A DNA stretch of 64,000 bases, taken from positions 1 through 64,000 of the forward strand of contig NZ_JBHWLR010000007.1 of the NCBI RefSeq assembly GCF_042731755.1. The letters run 5' to 3'. Position numbers and translations under genes: made by a program. This DNA is from Promicromonospora sp042731755 (GTDB taxonomy: Bacteria > Actinomycetota > Actinomycetes > Actinomycetales > Cellulomonadaceae). Each line of letters begins with the position of its first letter. The stretch's first letter is position 1. The notes beneath the pieces are model-generated. The model saw only the letters and a program-made list of their open reading frames with translations, was not told where the DNA came from and did not search any database. Shown here piece after piece: positions 41,553 through 48,799 of this stretch.

Positions 41553-42484
41553 CTGACCGACGGTAACCGGAGGTGCGCCCACTCCGCCGGGTAGTCGTCG
41601 AGCCAGACCTCGAACGAGCGCGCCGCACGCCCCGCCAGGTGCCCGACGTCGGGGCTCACGTTCGCGAGCACTCCTGCCTCGATCGCCTGGCACCGGGTGA
41701 TCCAGTCCTCCACCTCGGTGGCGGTCGACCGGTAGAACTGGGCACGCGCCTGCTCCACGGTCTGGGGCACGTACCGGATGGTGCGGCCGACGGCCGCCGA
41801 CAGTGTCGCCGCGATCTCGTCGAAGGTCAGCGCCTCGGGGCCGGTCAGGTGGTAGGCCCGGCCCGCGTGCCGGCCCGGGTCCTCGTCGAGGAGGACCGCG
41901 GTGGCGACGTCGGCCACGTCGTCGTGCGAGACGGTGGCGACCCGGCCGTGGCCGGCCGGCGCGCGGAGCAGCGCCTGCTGCCCGGAGCCGGACGACTCGT
42001 CGTGCACGGCGAAGGTGGGGGTGCGGTGGAACATGCTGGTGCGCAGCATCGTCCACGTGAGGTCGGTGCCCCGCAGGTACTCCTCGGTGAGCCAGTCGTC
42101 GCGGGCGCCGGACGCGATCGCGTCCGGCGCTGCACCGATCGACGACACGTAGACCACGTGCCGCACGCCCGCGAGCACCGCGGCGTCGATCGCCGCGCGG
42201 TGCCGGGCGAGCCGGCCGGGACGCTCGCGGCCCGGCACGAGGAACACGGCGTCCGCATCGGCGAAACCGCTGGTCAGCGCCCTGGCGTCCGCCTCCGTCG
42301 GGATCGCGACGACCTCCGTCTCGGGCAGCGGGGCGCCGTCGGGCAACCGGGGCGCGGCGCCCCTGCCGGCGACCAGCAGGCGCTGGTGACCGCCCGCCGC
42401 GGCGACACGGAAGGCGAGCCTGGAACCCAGCCGGCCGTCGGCCCCGGTGAGGACGATCAGCCGGTCCGGCGACGCGGGCGTCAT
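41549..42484 (-). CDS. NmrA-like NAD(P)-binding protein
   Basis: 311 residues, an atypical SDR. The dinucleotide loop is TGADGRLGSR (GxxGxxG) at 14-23, and YVSSIGA near 112 marks the strand where classical SDRs carry the catalytic Ser. It lacks the YxxxK pair, as expected for NmrA-type redox sensors or quinone reductases. TACGGT ends six bases before the ATG at 42484, so the mRNA is probably leaderless. Co-transcribed with the downstream hydrolase. Confidence 0.85.
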   Translation of the reverse strand: MTPASPDRLIVLTGADGRLGSRLAFRVAAAGGHQRLLVAGRGAAPRLPDGAPLPETEVVAIPTEADARALTSGFADADAVFLVPGRERPGRLARHRAAIDAAVLAGVRHVVYVSSIGAAPDAIASGARDDWLTEEYLRGTDLTWTMLRTSMFHRTPTFAVHDESSGSGQQALLRAPAGHGRVATVSHDDVADVATAVLLDEDPGRHAGRAYHLTGPEALTFDEIAATLSAAVGRTIRYVPQTVEQARAQFYRSTATEVEDWITRCQAIEAGVLANVSPDVGHLAGRAARSFEVWLDDYPAEWAHLRLPSVR

Positions 42485-42542
42485 TCCCACACCGTAAACG
42501 GCGGACCGCCGACGAGCCGGTCGGGACGGGGTGAAATATGGA

Positions 42543-43058
42543 TCAGGCGCCCGAGGGCACACCCAGCTCCGTCCGGACGTAGTCGACGACACCGTCTGCC
42601 GCGGCCTCGATCTCGGCGAGGCACTCCTCGAAGTCCTCGGGACCCCCGTACCAGGGGTCGGCGATGTCGAGCTGCTGCTCGGACAGGCCCTCCGCGGCGG
42701 GGTCGAACGACCGGTACATCCGGATCGTCGTGTCGGCCTGCGCGCGGCCCGCGAGGTTCCGCAGGGCCTGCGCGTGACGCGTGGTCATCGCGAGGACCAG
42801 GTCCCGCGAGCCGACGTCGTCCCTGGTCACCTGGCGAGCCCGGTGGCCGTCACCGGTGGGGTAGCCGTGCTCGGCGAGGACGGCGCGAGCGCGCCGGTCC
42901 ACCGGGTTGCCGTGCTCCTCGTCGCTCACGCCGGTCGAGTCGACCACCACGGCGTCGCCCAGGCCGGCGGCCTCGAAGCGGTCGCGCAGGACGATCTCGG
43001 CCATCGGGGACCTGCAGATGTTGCCGGTGCAGACGGTCATCACGCGGTAGGCAGTCAC
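42543..43058 (-). CDS. Low-molecular-weight protein tyrosine phosphatase
   Basis: 171 residues. Dephosphorylates phosphotyrosine or phosphoarginine proteins. The P-loop VCTGNICRSPMAE (CX5R) sits near residue 9, and the acid loop DPWYGG near 136. The GTG at 43058 is chosen because the catalytic loop follows a short strand, as in the family. GAGAGA lies upstream. It may act on tyrosine-phosphorylated envelope proteins, but no tyrosine kinase is in the window. Confidence 0.92.
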   Translation of the reverse strand: MTAYRVMTVCTGNICRSPMAEIVLRDRFEAAGLGDAVVVDSTGVSDEEHGNPVDRRARAVLAEHGYPTGDGHRARQVTRDDVGSRDLVLAMTTRHAQALRNLAGRAQADTTIRMYRSFDPAAEGLSEQQLDIADPWYGGPEDFEECLAEIEAAADGVVDYVRTELGVPSGA

Positions 43059-43108
43059 GCGCACATTCTCTCGCGCGGCTCTCTCCCGGATGTGTCCGGG
43101 CACGGGAA

Positions 43109-43165
43109 AGCCCGCGGGGCGACATGTGTCAGCCGTGCTGGACGAGGGCGCGGCACCCGCGGGCT
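43109..43165 (-). terminator. Terminator-like hairpin upstream of the phosphatase gene
   Basis: AGCCCGCGGG pairs perfectly with CCCGCGGGCT (43156-43165 with 43109-43118) over a 37-nt loop. On the minus strand the stem is followed by TTTCCC. It would end a transcript coming from the short gene at 43280-43342, before the phosphatase start at 43058. Confidence 0.45.
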
Positions 43166-43279
43166 CCGGTGGTCGCGAGGAAATCGCCACCAATGTCCCG
43201 TTGCGCCTGAGCAGTCGGAGCGGCCCCGTGCTGAGCCACCCCACCGCCGTCGGCGCGAAACGCTTACAGCGTCACGCGA

Positions 43280-43342
43280 CTAGCGCGCGACCACCTCATG
43301 GGTCCGATGTGAAATCACTTCTCGGATCACCTCCCTTCTCAT
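43280..43342 (-). CDS. Candidate 20-residue peptide gene with an exceptional Shine-Dalgarno
   Basis: ATG at 43342, stop TAG at 43280. The peptide is MRREVIREVISHRTHEVVAR. Inside it lies GGAGGTGATCC, a perfect 11-nt match to the complement of the 16S rRNA 3' end, which could also serve an internal GTG giving MISHRTHEVVAR. A promoter-like pair, TGTGCA and TAGGTT, is placed to start transcription about three bases before the ATG. A terminator-like hairpin lies downstream. No family recognised; it could be a leader peptide or part of a small RNA. The rest of 43059-43462 shows nothing else. Confidence 0.4.
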   Translation of the reverse strand: MRREVIREVISHRTHEVVAR

Positions 43343-43351
43343 GTGCCACAG

Positions 43352-43380
43352 AACCTACGCCGCCCGGCGACGCATGCACA
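43352..43380 (-). promoter_or_regulatory. Candidate promoter of the short gene
   Basis: Minus strand: TGTGCA (43380-43375), 17 nt, TAGGTT (43357-43352). The -10 fits the TANNNT pattern used elsewhere in the window; the -35 is weak. Confidence 0.35.
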
Positions 43381-43462
43381 GGCATTTTCCTCGCGGCGAA
43401 ATTCGTAGCCCCGGGCACAAGGCCGAGCGACGACTTTCGGGGGACCGGCCCGTCTGCCCTGC

Positions 43463-44293
43463 ATGACCATCACCACCGTCGACGCGCTCACGACGTCGGC
43501 CGACGGCACGCGGATCGCCTTCGACCTCACCGGCCCGGCCCGCGGCCTGGCGCCGGCGGTCGTCGTGATCGACGGCGTCCTCGCCCACCGGATGCCCGTG
43601 ACGCTCGCCGTGGCGTCGGAGCTGGGCGACCGGGTGACCACTCTGCGGTACGACCGGCGCGGGCGCGGCGGGAGCGGCGACACCCCGCCGTACAGCGTGG
43701 ATCGGGAGGTTGATGACATCGCGGCGTTGTTGCAGGTCACGGGCCCGGCCGTGCTGCTGGGCATCTCCACGGGGGCGTTCCTGGCGCTGCGCGCGGCCGC
43801 CGACCTCGGCTCCGTGGTCACCGGGGTGCTCTGCTTCGAGCCCGGCTACGACGTGGCCAGCGGCGCGTCGCCCGCCGATCCTCGGATGATCGCGGGGGTG
43901 GAGGCGTGCGTGGAGGCGGGCGACCCGGGCAGCGCCGTCGAGCTGTTCCTCGACGTGGTGGGCATGCCGTGCCGACTGGTGCCGCGGATGCGGGCGTCGG
44001 CGTCGTGGGCGGACCTCGAGTCGATGGCGCCGACCATCGCCTATGACGGTCGCGTCCTCGCGGGCGTCGCCCTGGGGCGACGCGCCCTGATGTGCCGCTG
44101 GGACCTGATCACCCAGCCGGTGCTCGTGGTCCACGGCGCCGCGAGCGCCGCCGCCGTCGCTGCGGCGGCGGGCTCGCTGGTGGCCGTGCTCCCGGCGGCA
44201 CGCCGCGTGACCGTTCCCGGTCACGGGGCGGACGTGCCGCCGGAAGCGATGGCGGAGGCCGTGTCAGGCCTCCTGGGTGTCGTCAGTCCGTGA
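43463..44293 (+). CDS. Alpha/beta hydrolase
   Basis: 276 residues. The fold is visible from VVVIDGVLAHRM near 33 and RYDRRGRGGSGDTPPYSVDR near 62 to the nucleophile loop GISTGAF (GxSxG) near 98 and the late His in VPGHGADV near 253. Small hydrolase of unknown substrate. The N-terminus begins directly at the ATG. It overlaps the end of the convergent repeat-protein gene by 11 bp. Confidence 0.85.
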   Translation: MTITTVDALTTSADGTRIAFDLTGPARGLAPAVVVIDGVLAHRMPVTLAVASELGDRVTTLRYDRRGRGGSGDTPPYSVDREVDDIAALLQVTGPAVLLGISTGAFLALRAAADLGSVVTGVLCFEPGYDVASGASPADPRMIAGVEACVEAGDPGSAVELFLDVVGMPCRLVPRMRASASWADLESMAPTIAYDGRVLAGVALGRRALMCRWDLITQPVLVVHGAASAAAVAAAAGSLVAVLPAARRVTVPGHGADVPPEAMAEAVSGLLGVVSP

Positions 44294-46289
44294 GCGAGGC
44301 GCGGGGCCCGACGACGGGGGAGGAGCCCTTCAGGCCGCCGACCTGGGACACACCGGCACCCGAGCCGGCGAGCGTCCGAGCGGACAGCGTCCCCTCGTAG
44401 CTGTCGTACTTCACGTACTGGTGGTAGACCTGGCCGTCCGACCGGTCGGTGATGCGCCAGCGGCCACCCACCCAGACGGACCGCGGAGCCTCGGTGTACG
44501 CACCGAACTCGCCGCACCCGTCACTGTCGAGCGGGACGCCCCAGGAGATGTGGTCGGGCTGCTCCTGGCCGGCACCGGGGTAGACGTGCCCGTTGCTGCC
44601 GATGAACTGCACGGACAGGTCACCGGTGCCGTAGTAGCCCGGCGCGGCGCAGATGGCGACGGGGGCCGCCAGGTAGCCGTCGTACACGAGGGACTCGCCG
44701 ATCACGGCGTTGTAGTTCCACAGGCTGAACCACTGGTAGGCCGCGAACGGCGACGACAGCGAGGAACGGACCCACAGGTAGGTCCGGTTGCTGGTGTCCT
44801 TGCCGGCCATGTTCGACACGACCACGCGGAACTGGTTGAGCTCGTGCGCGGGCGCGGCGGTGAACCGGTACGTCGAGCTGTTCGACCCGATGTTGGTCCA
44901 GGTGCCGCTCGCCGGGGTCCAGCGCTGCCACTGGTACTTGAGGCCGCCACCCGTGGCCGACACCTTGAGCGTCACGGTCTTGCCGACCGTCGTGTCCACG
45001 TAGCGCGTCGGCTGCGTGGTGACGTTCGGCGTGCTGATGCCGACGGGCCACTTCACGGTGACGGTCGCCGAGCTGAGGCGCTTGGCCGGCAGGTAGGCGT
45101 ACTTGCGGCCGACGATCTCGACCGAGATCTTCTTGCCGTGCTCCTTGGTGGTGAGCTTGTAGGTGCGGCTCGTCGCACCGGCGATCGGCGTGCCGTTGGC
45201 GCGCCACTGGTAGGTGACCACCGACGGGGTGGGCGACCAGGTGCCGCGGTTCGCGGTGAGGGTCTGGCCCACGCGGACGGTGCCGCTGATCGTCGGCGCG
45301 GACGTCCGGGTGAAGGGCTTGGAGACGACGGCGGCGGCCGACGTCAGGCTCTTCGTCGTGTAGCCCGCCTTGGAGCCGGTCACCGTGACGGTGAGCTTGT
45401 CACCGTGCAGGCGGCTGGGGATCGTGTAGGTGCGGCCGGTGGCGCCGGAGATCGACGCGCCGTTCGCCTTCCACTGGTACTTCAGCGTGGCCGTCGGGGA
45501 GAAGTGGCCGGTCGTGGCACCGACCAGGCCGCCGACCTTGACCGTGCCGTTGATCTTCGGCGTCGTGGTGACGAAGCTGGCCTTCGCCACTGTCGAGAAC
45601 GCGCTGTAGGCGGTCTTCGGGGCGTAGCCGGCCTTCGTGCCGGTCACGACGAGGCGCAGGGTCTTGCCCGCGTGCGCGGCCTGCGGCGTGAACGTCGTCG
45701 TGGTGGCGACCGTGGTGCCGCTGATCTTCCACTGGTAGGCGAGGGAGGTGCCCTCGGGCCACGTGCCGGGCTTGGCAGTGAGCTTCGACGCGACCTTGAC
45801 CGTGCCGGAGACCGTCGGGGTACCGGCGGCGAGGTCGCCGAGGGTCACGACGCCGGAGGCTGCCGAGACAGGGGCGCTCGTCAGGCCGCCCGCGGTCGCC
45901 GCGACGGTGCCGATCAGGTACTGGTCGAGGTAGGCGGGCAGGACGTCGAGCGTCGGGTCGCCGGCCCCCTCGACGAGGGTGTCCGCGCCGTCCAGGACGG
46001 CGTCCGAGCTGAGGTACCACGCGTAGGCGAGGGACTCGGGCTCGGGTGCCCAGGTGCCGCCGGTCTGGTCGAGGGCGATCGTGGAGCCGACCGCCGCCGC
46101 ACCGTTCACCGCGAGGGTTCCGGTGAAGACGGGCGCGTCGGCCTCCGCGGCGGACGCCGGCACAGCGGCGAACGGCCCGGCGACCAGGGCGAGCGTGGCG
46201 AGCGATGCGCCGGCGCGCCAGCGCCGGGCCGTTCTCGGGGTGGGGGCGGCGAGCGCGGGGTGGGCGTCGCCGAAGAGCTTCTGCTTCAT
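44283..46289 (-). CDS. Secreted Ig-like repeat protein with C-terminal unique domain
   Basis: 668 residues. The ATG at 46289 follows AAGGA. A long basic n-region and signal peptide end near residue 47 (ASAAEAD). At least five repeats of about 85 residues follow, each with PT(V/I)SGTV(R/K)VG..L.A..GTW.P....Y.W...G..I.GAT..TY..., the type common in actinobacterial surface proteins. Residues about 440-520 form another Ig-like unit (YQWQRWTPASGTWTNIGSNS). The final 150 residues have three cysteines and many aromatic residues and are unique. There is no sortase signal. Probably cell-surface or secreted; ligand unknown. Confidence 0.82.
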   Translation of the reverse strand: MKQKLFGDAHPALAAPTPRTARRWRAGASLATLALVAGPFAAVPASAAEADAPVFTGTLAVNGAAAVGSTIALDQTGGTWAPEPESLAYAWYLSSDAVLDGADTLVEGAGDPTLDVLPAYLDQYLIGTVAATAGGLTSAPVSAASGVVTLGDLAAGTPTVSGTVKVASKLTAKPGTWPEGTSLAYQWKISGTTVATTTTFTPQAAHAGKTLRLVVTGTKAGYAPKTAYSAFSTVAKASFVTTTPKINGTVKVGGLVGATTGHFSPTATLKYQWKANGASISGATGRTYTIPSRLHGDKLTVTVTGSKAGYTTKSLTSAAAVVSKPFTRTSAPTISGTVRVGQTLTANRGTWSPTPSVVTYQWRANGTPIAGATSRTYKLTTKEHGKKISVEIVGRKYAYLPAKRLSSATVTVKWPVGISTPNVTTQPTRYVDTTVGKTVTLKVSATGGGLKYQWQRWTPASGTWTNIGSNSSTYRFTAAPAHELNQFRVVVSNMAGKDTSNRTYLWVRSSLSSPFAAYQWFSLWNYNAVIGESLVYDGYLAAPVAICAAPGYYGTGDLSVQFIGSNGHVYPGAGQEQPDHISWGVPLDSDGCGEFGAYTEAPRSVWVGGRWRITDRSDGQVYHQYVKYDSYEGTLSARTLAGSGAGVSQVGGLKGSSPVVGPRASLTD

Positions 46290-46464
46290 GGGGGGTCCTT
46301 CGCGATCCGTGACAGGACGGGGCACCGGGGACCGCCGTCGGTCCCGGGCTTCGCGAACGTAACGTGCCGCGAATGCTGCCGGAAGCAACATTTAGCGGGA
46401 ATCGGCTTAAAACCGTCGAAGTTCACCCCTGGATTCACCCGCCGTGAATTCTTTGGCGGCAGCA

Positions 46465-46496
46465 GGGCCCGTCGAGACATGTGTCTCGACGGGCCC
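46465..46496 (-). terminator. Terminator after the methyltransferase gene
   Basis: A perfect 15-bp inverted repeat (46465-46479 with 46482-46496) with almost no loop, so the working stem is about 13 bp. It lies 24 nt past the stop at 46520. Confidence 0.7.
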
Positions 46497-46519
46497 CGAC
46501 GTTCCCAGAACGGGCGGCC

Positions 46520-47368
46520 TCAGAACGGGCGGCGCGCCGTGACCAGGATCCGCGGCGCCTCGTCCACGAGCACGTTGCCCGTCGCGAAGTGCATGTGCAG
46601 CCCGCGCAGCGCCGCCTCGTGGCGGGCGACGGCGGCCGGGGTGAGGTCGGCCAGGTCGGGCACCTGCCAGGCCGCGACCCGCAGGTACCAGAGCACGGAG
46701 GAGAGGTCCTTGAACGTGCGTGTCCCCGCGTACTCCGTGGCCTCGACGATCTCGAGGCCGGAGGCGACGAGGCCGTCGGAGATCACGTCGATCGTCACGC
46801 CGTCCGGGTCCCAGCCCAGCGGCACCCGCAGCGCCTGGTTGAGGACGAAGCCGTCGCGCGTGTCCACCTGCTCGGTGAGGAACGTGCCGCCCGGCTCCAG
46901 CACGCGGCCCACCTCGTCGGGGTCGATGGTGCTGAACCGGCTGAGCACCGCGCTGTACTGACCGTCGAAGAAGGGCAGCAGCACGTCGCCCGTCCAGGAC
47001 GGCTCCACGCGGCGCACGTCGATGCCGAGCGGCTCCAGGCGCCGTCGGGCGGCGAGGAAGGCCGGGCCGAGCTCCGTGGCGGCCGAACCCTTGGGGAGCG
47101 GGCCGAGGCCCGCGAAGAAGTCGCCGTCACCGGTGCCGATGTCGAGCACGGCACCTCGGGACTTGAGCACGATCTCGCGGGCCAGCGTGGGGTAGTCCCA
47201 CTCCGGCGAGTCGATCGTGAGACGGTCGTCGACGGGAGCGTTGTCGAGACCACCCGTGAACAGCGCCGCGGGCGTAGCAGGAGTCGCAGGGGCGTTACGC
47301 GCCCATTCGACGTGGTCCTCGAACGGCGCGTCCGGCGCCGGAGCAGGGGCGATCGAGACGTCAAGCAT
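46520..47368 (-). CDS. SAM-dependent methyltransferase
   Basis: 282 residues. A class I Rossmann methyltransferase with motif I VLDIGTGDGDF near 75-85, an acidic post-I loop, and VLEPGGTFLTEQVDT near 160. A 70-residue N-terminal part (MLDVSIAPAPAPDAPFED) precedes it. The substrate is unknown. Single gene between the anmK gene (divergent) and the terminator at 46465. Confidence 0.85.
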   Translation of the reverse strand: MLDVSIAPAPAPDAPFEDHVEWARNAPATPATPAALFTGGLDNAPVDDRLTIDSPEWDYPTLAREIVLKSRGAVLDIGTGDGDFFAGLGPLPKGSAATELGPAFLAARRRLEPLGIDVRRVEPSWTGDVLLPFFDGQYSAVLSRFSTIDPDEVGRVLEPGGTFLTEQVDTRDGFVLNQALRVPLGWDPDGVTIDVISDGLVASGLEIVEATEYAGTRTFKDLSSVLWYLRVAAWQVPDLADLTPAAVARHEAALRGLHMHFATGNVLVDEAPRILVTARRPF

Positions 47369-47436
47369 GTGGGAGATTGTGACGCAAACGGGGAGTAAGG
47401 GCTAACACTGGTGCAAACACGACCGGAGGCGTCGCC

Positions 47437-48666
47437 GTGATGGTGAATCCCATACCCGCGGCGCACATTTCACCGGCGGATCCGCAGTTCTCACTGCGCG
47501 TGGTCGGCCTGATGTCCGGCACGTCCCATGACGGGGTCGACGCCGCGGCCTGCGACCTCCGGCTCGCCGGCGACACGCTGACGCTCACGCCCCTCGGGCA
47601 CCTCTCCGCCCCGTACCCGGCGGCCCTCCGGTCCGAGCTGATGGCGGCCCTGCCCCCGGCCGCCACCACCGCGGAGACGCTGTGCCGGCTCGACACCGGC
47701 GTCGGACAGGCCTTCGCCGACGTCGCGACCCGTGCCGTTGCCGAGCTCTGCGGCGGGCGAGCCGACCTCGTGGTCTCCCACGGCCAGACGCTCTTCCACT
47801 GGGCGCCCGCGGGCGGCGCGGTTCGGGGCACGCTGCAGATAGGCGAACCCGCGTGGATCGCCGAGGCGACCGGGCTCCCCGTCGTCTCGGGCCTGCGCAC
47901 GCGCGACGTCGCCGCCGGCGGGCAGGGTGCCCCGTTGGTCGGCCTGTTCGACGCGCTGTGGCTCGCCGGCCGCCCCGGCGCCGTCGCGCTGAACCTGGGC
48001 GGCATCGCGAACGTGACATTGTTGTCCGGTGCGGCGCCGGTCGCCTTCGACACAGGCCCGGCCTGCGCGCTGCTCGACGCCGCGACCCGCCACGTCACGG
48101 GCGGACGCCTCGCCTTCGACGCGGACGGCGCCCTCGCCGCCCGGGGCCGTGTGCTCCCTCTTCTTCTGGAGCGGCTGCTCGACGAGCCCTACTACGCACG
48201 ACCGGCCCCGAAGTCGACGGGCAAGGAGCTGTTCCACCTCTCCTATCTCCTGGACCGCCTCGGACCCACGGAGCCGACGGCGGAGGACCTGCTCGCCACG
48301 CTCGTGGCGCTCACGGCCCGCACCGTGGCCGACGCCGTGCGGGACACCGCCACCGAGGTCGTCGCCTCGGGCGGCGGCACCCGCAACCCGGTGCTCATGG
48401 GGGCGCTCCGGTCCGAGCTGCCCGGGGTCGCCGTCCGCACCTCGGACGAGCTGGGCGTGCCGAGCCAGGCCAAGGAGGCGCTGGCGTTCGCGGTGCTCGG
48501 CTGGCACACCTGGCGCGGCCTGCCCGGCGTGCTGCCGGGGGCGACCGGGGCGCGGCACCCGAGCGTTCTGGGGTCGGTGACGCCGGGGGCGGACGGGCGG
48601 TACCCGCCGGGGCGGGGTTCGGGCGTGAGGCTGCCGGGGCGGTTGGAGATCTTGGCGCCGGCCTGA
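47437..48666 (+). CDS. anmK: Anhydro-N-acetylmuramic acid kinase
   Basis: 409 residues. Cleaves and phosphorylates 1,6-anhydro-MurNAc to MurNAc-6-phosphate, a step of peptidoglycan recycling. The signature GLMSGTSHDGVDAA (24-37), SHGQTLFHW near 113, LNLGGIANVT near 187 and ASGGGTRNPVLM near 310 are all present. The start GTG at 47437 has GGAGG seven bases upstream; an ATG follows directly. The last 35 residues are a Gly/Arg/Pro-rich extension. Confidence 0.95.
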   Translation: MMVNPIPAAHISPADPQFSLRVVGLMSGTSHDGVDAAACDLRLAGDTLTLTPLGHLSAPYPAALRSELMAALPPAATTAETLCRLDTGVGQAFADVATRAVAELCGGRADLVVSHGQTLFHWAPAGGAVRGTLQIGEPAWIAEATGLPVVSGLRTRDVAAGGQGAPLVGLFDALWLAGRPGAVALNLGGIANVTLLSGAAPVAFDTGPACALLDAATRHVTGGRLAFDADGALAARGRVLPLLLERLLDEPYYARPAPKSTGKELFHLSYLLDRLGPTEPTAEDLLATLVALTARTVADAVRDTATEVVASGGGTRNPVLMGALRSELPGVAVRTSDELGVPSQAKEALAFAVLGWHTWRGLPGVLPGATGARHPSVLGSVTPGADGRYPPGRGSGVRLPGRLEILAPA

Positions 48667-48799
48667 GGCGCCCGAACGTCATCGGGTGAAGATGGGCGGG
48701 ACTCCCCTTATTTCGGGGCAAACACGGCTGCGCGGCGGATACAGTCACGCGACTTGTCGTTCCGCGCATGGATCATGCGCCTCTTTCCTGGAGCGCTTG

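Noticed and set aside
43090..43713. Plus-strand frame of 207 codons across the gap before the hydrolase at 43463
   Set aside because: It is Arg/Pro-rich shadow sequence that overlaps the hydrolase in another frame; no ribosome binding site.
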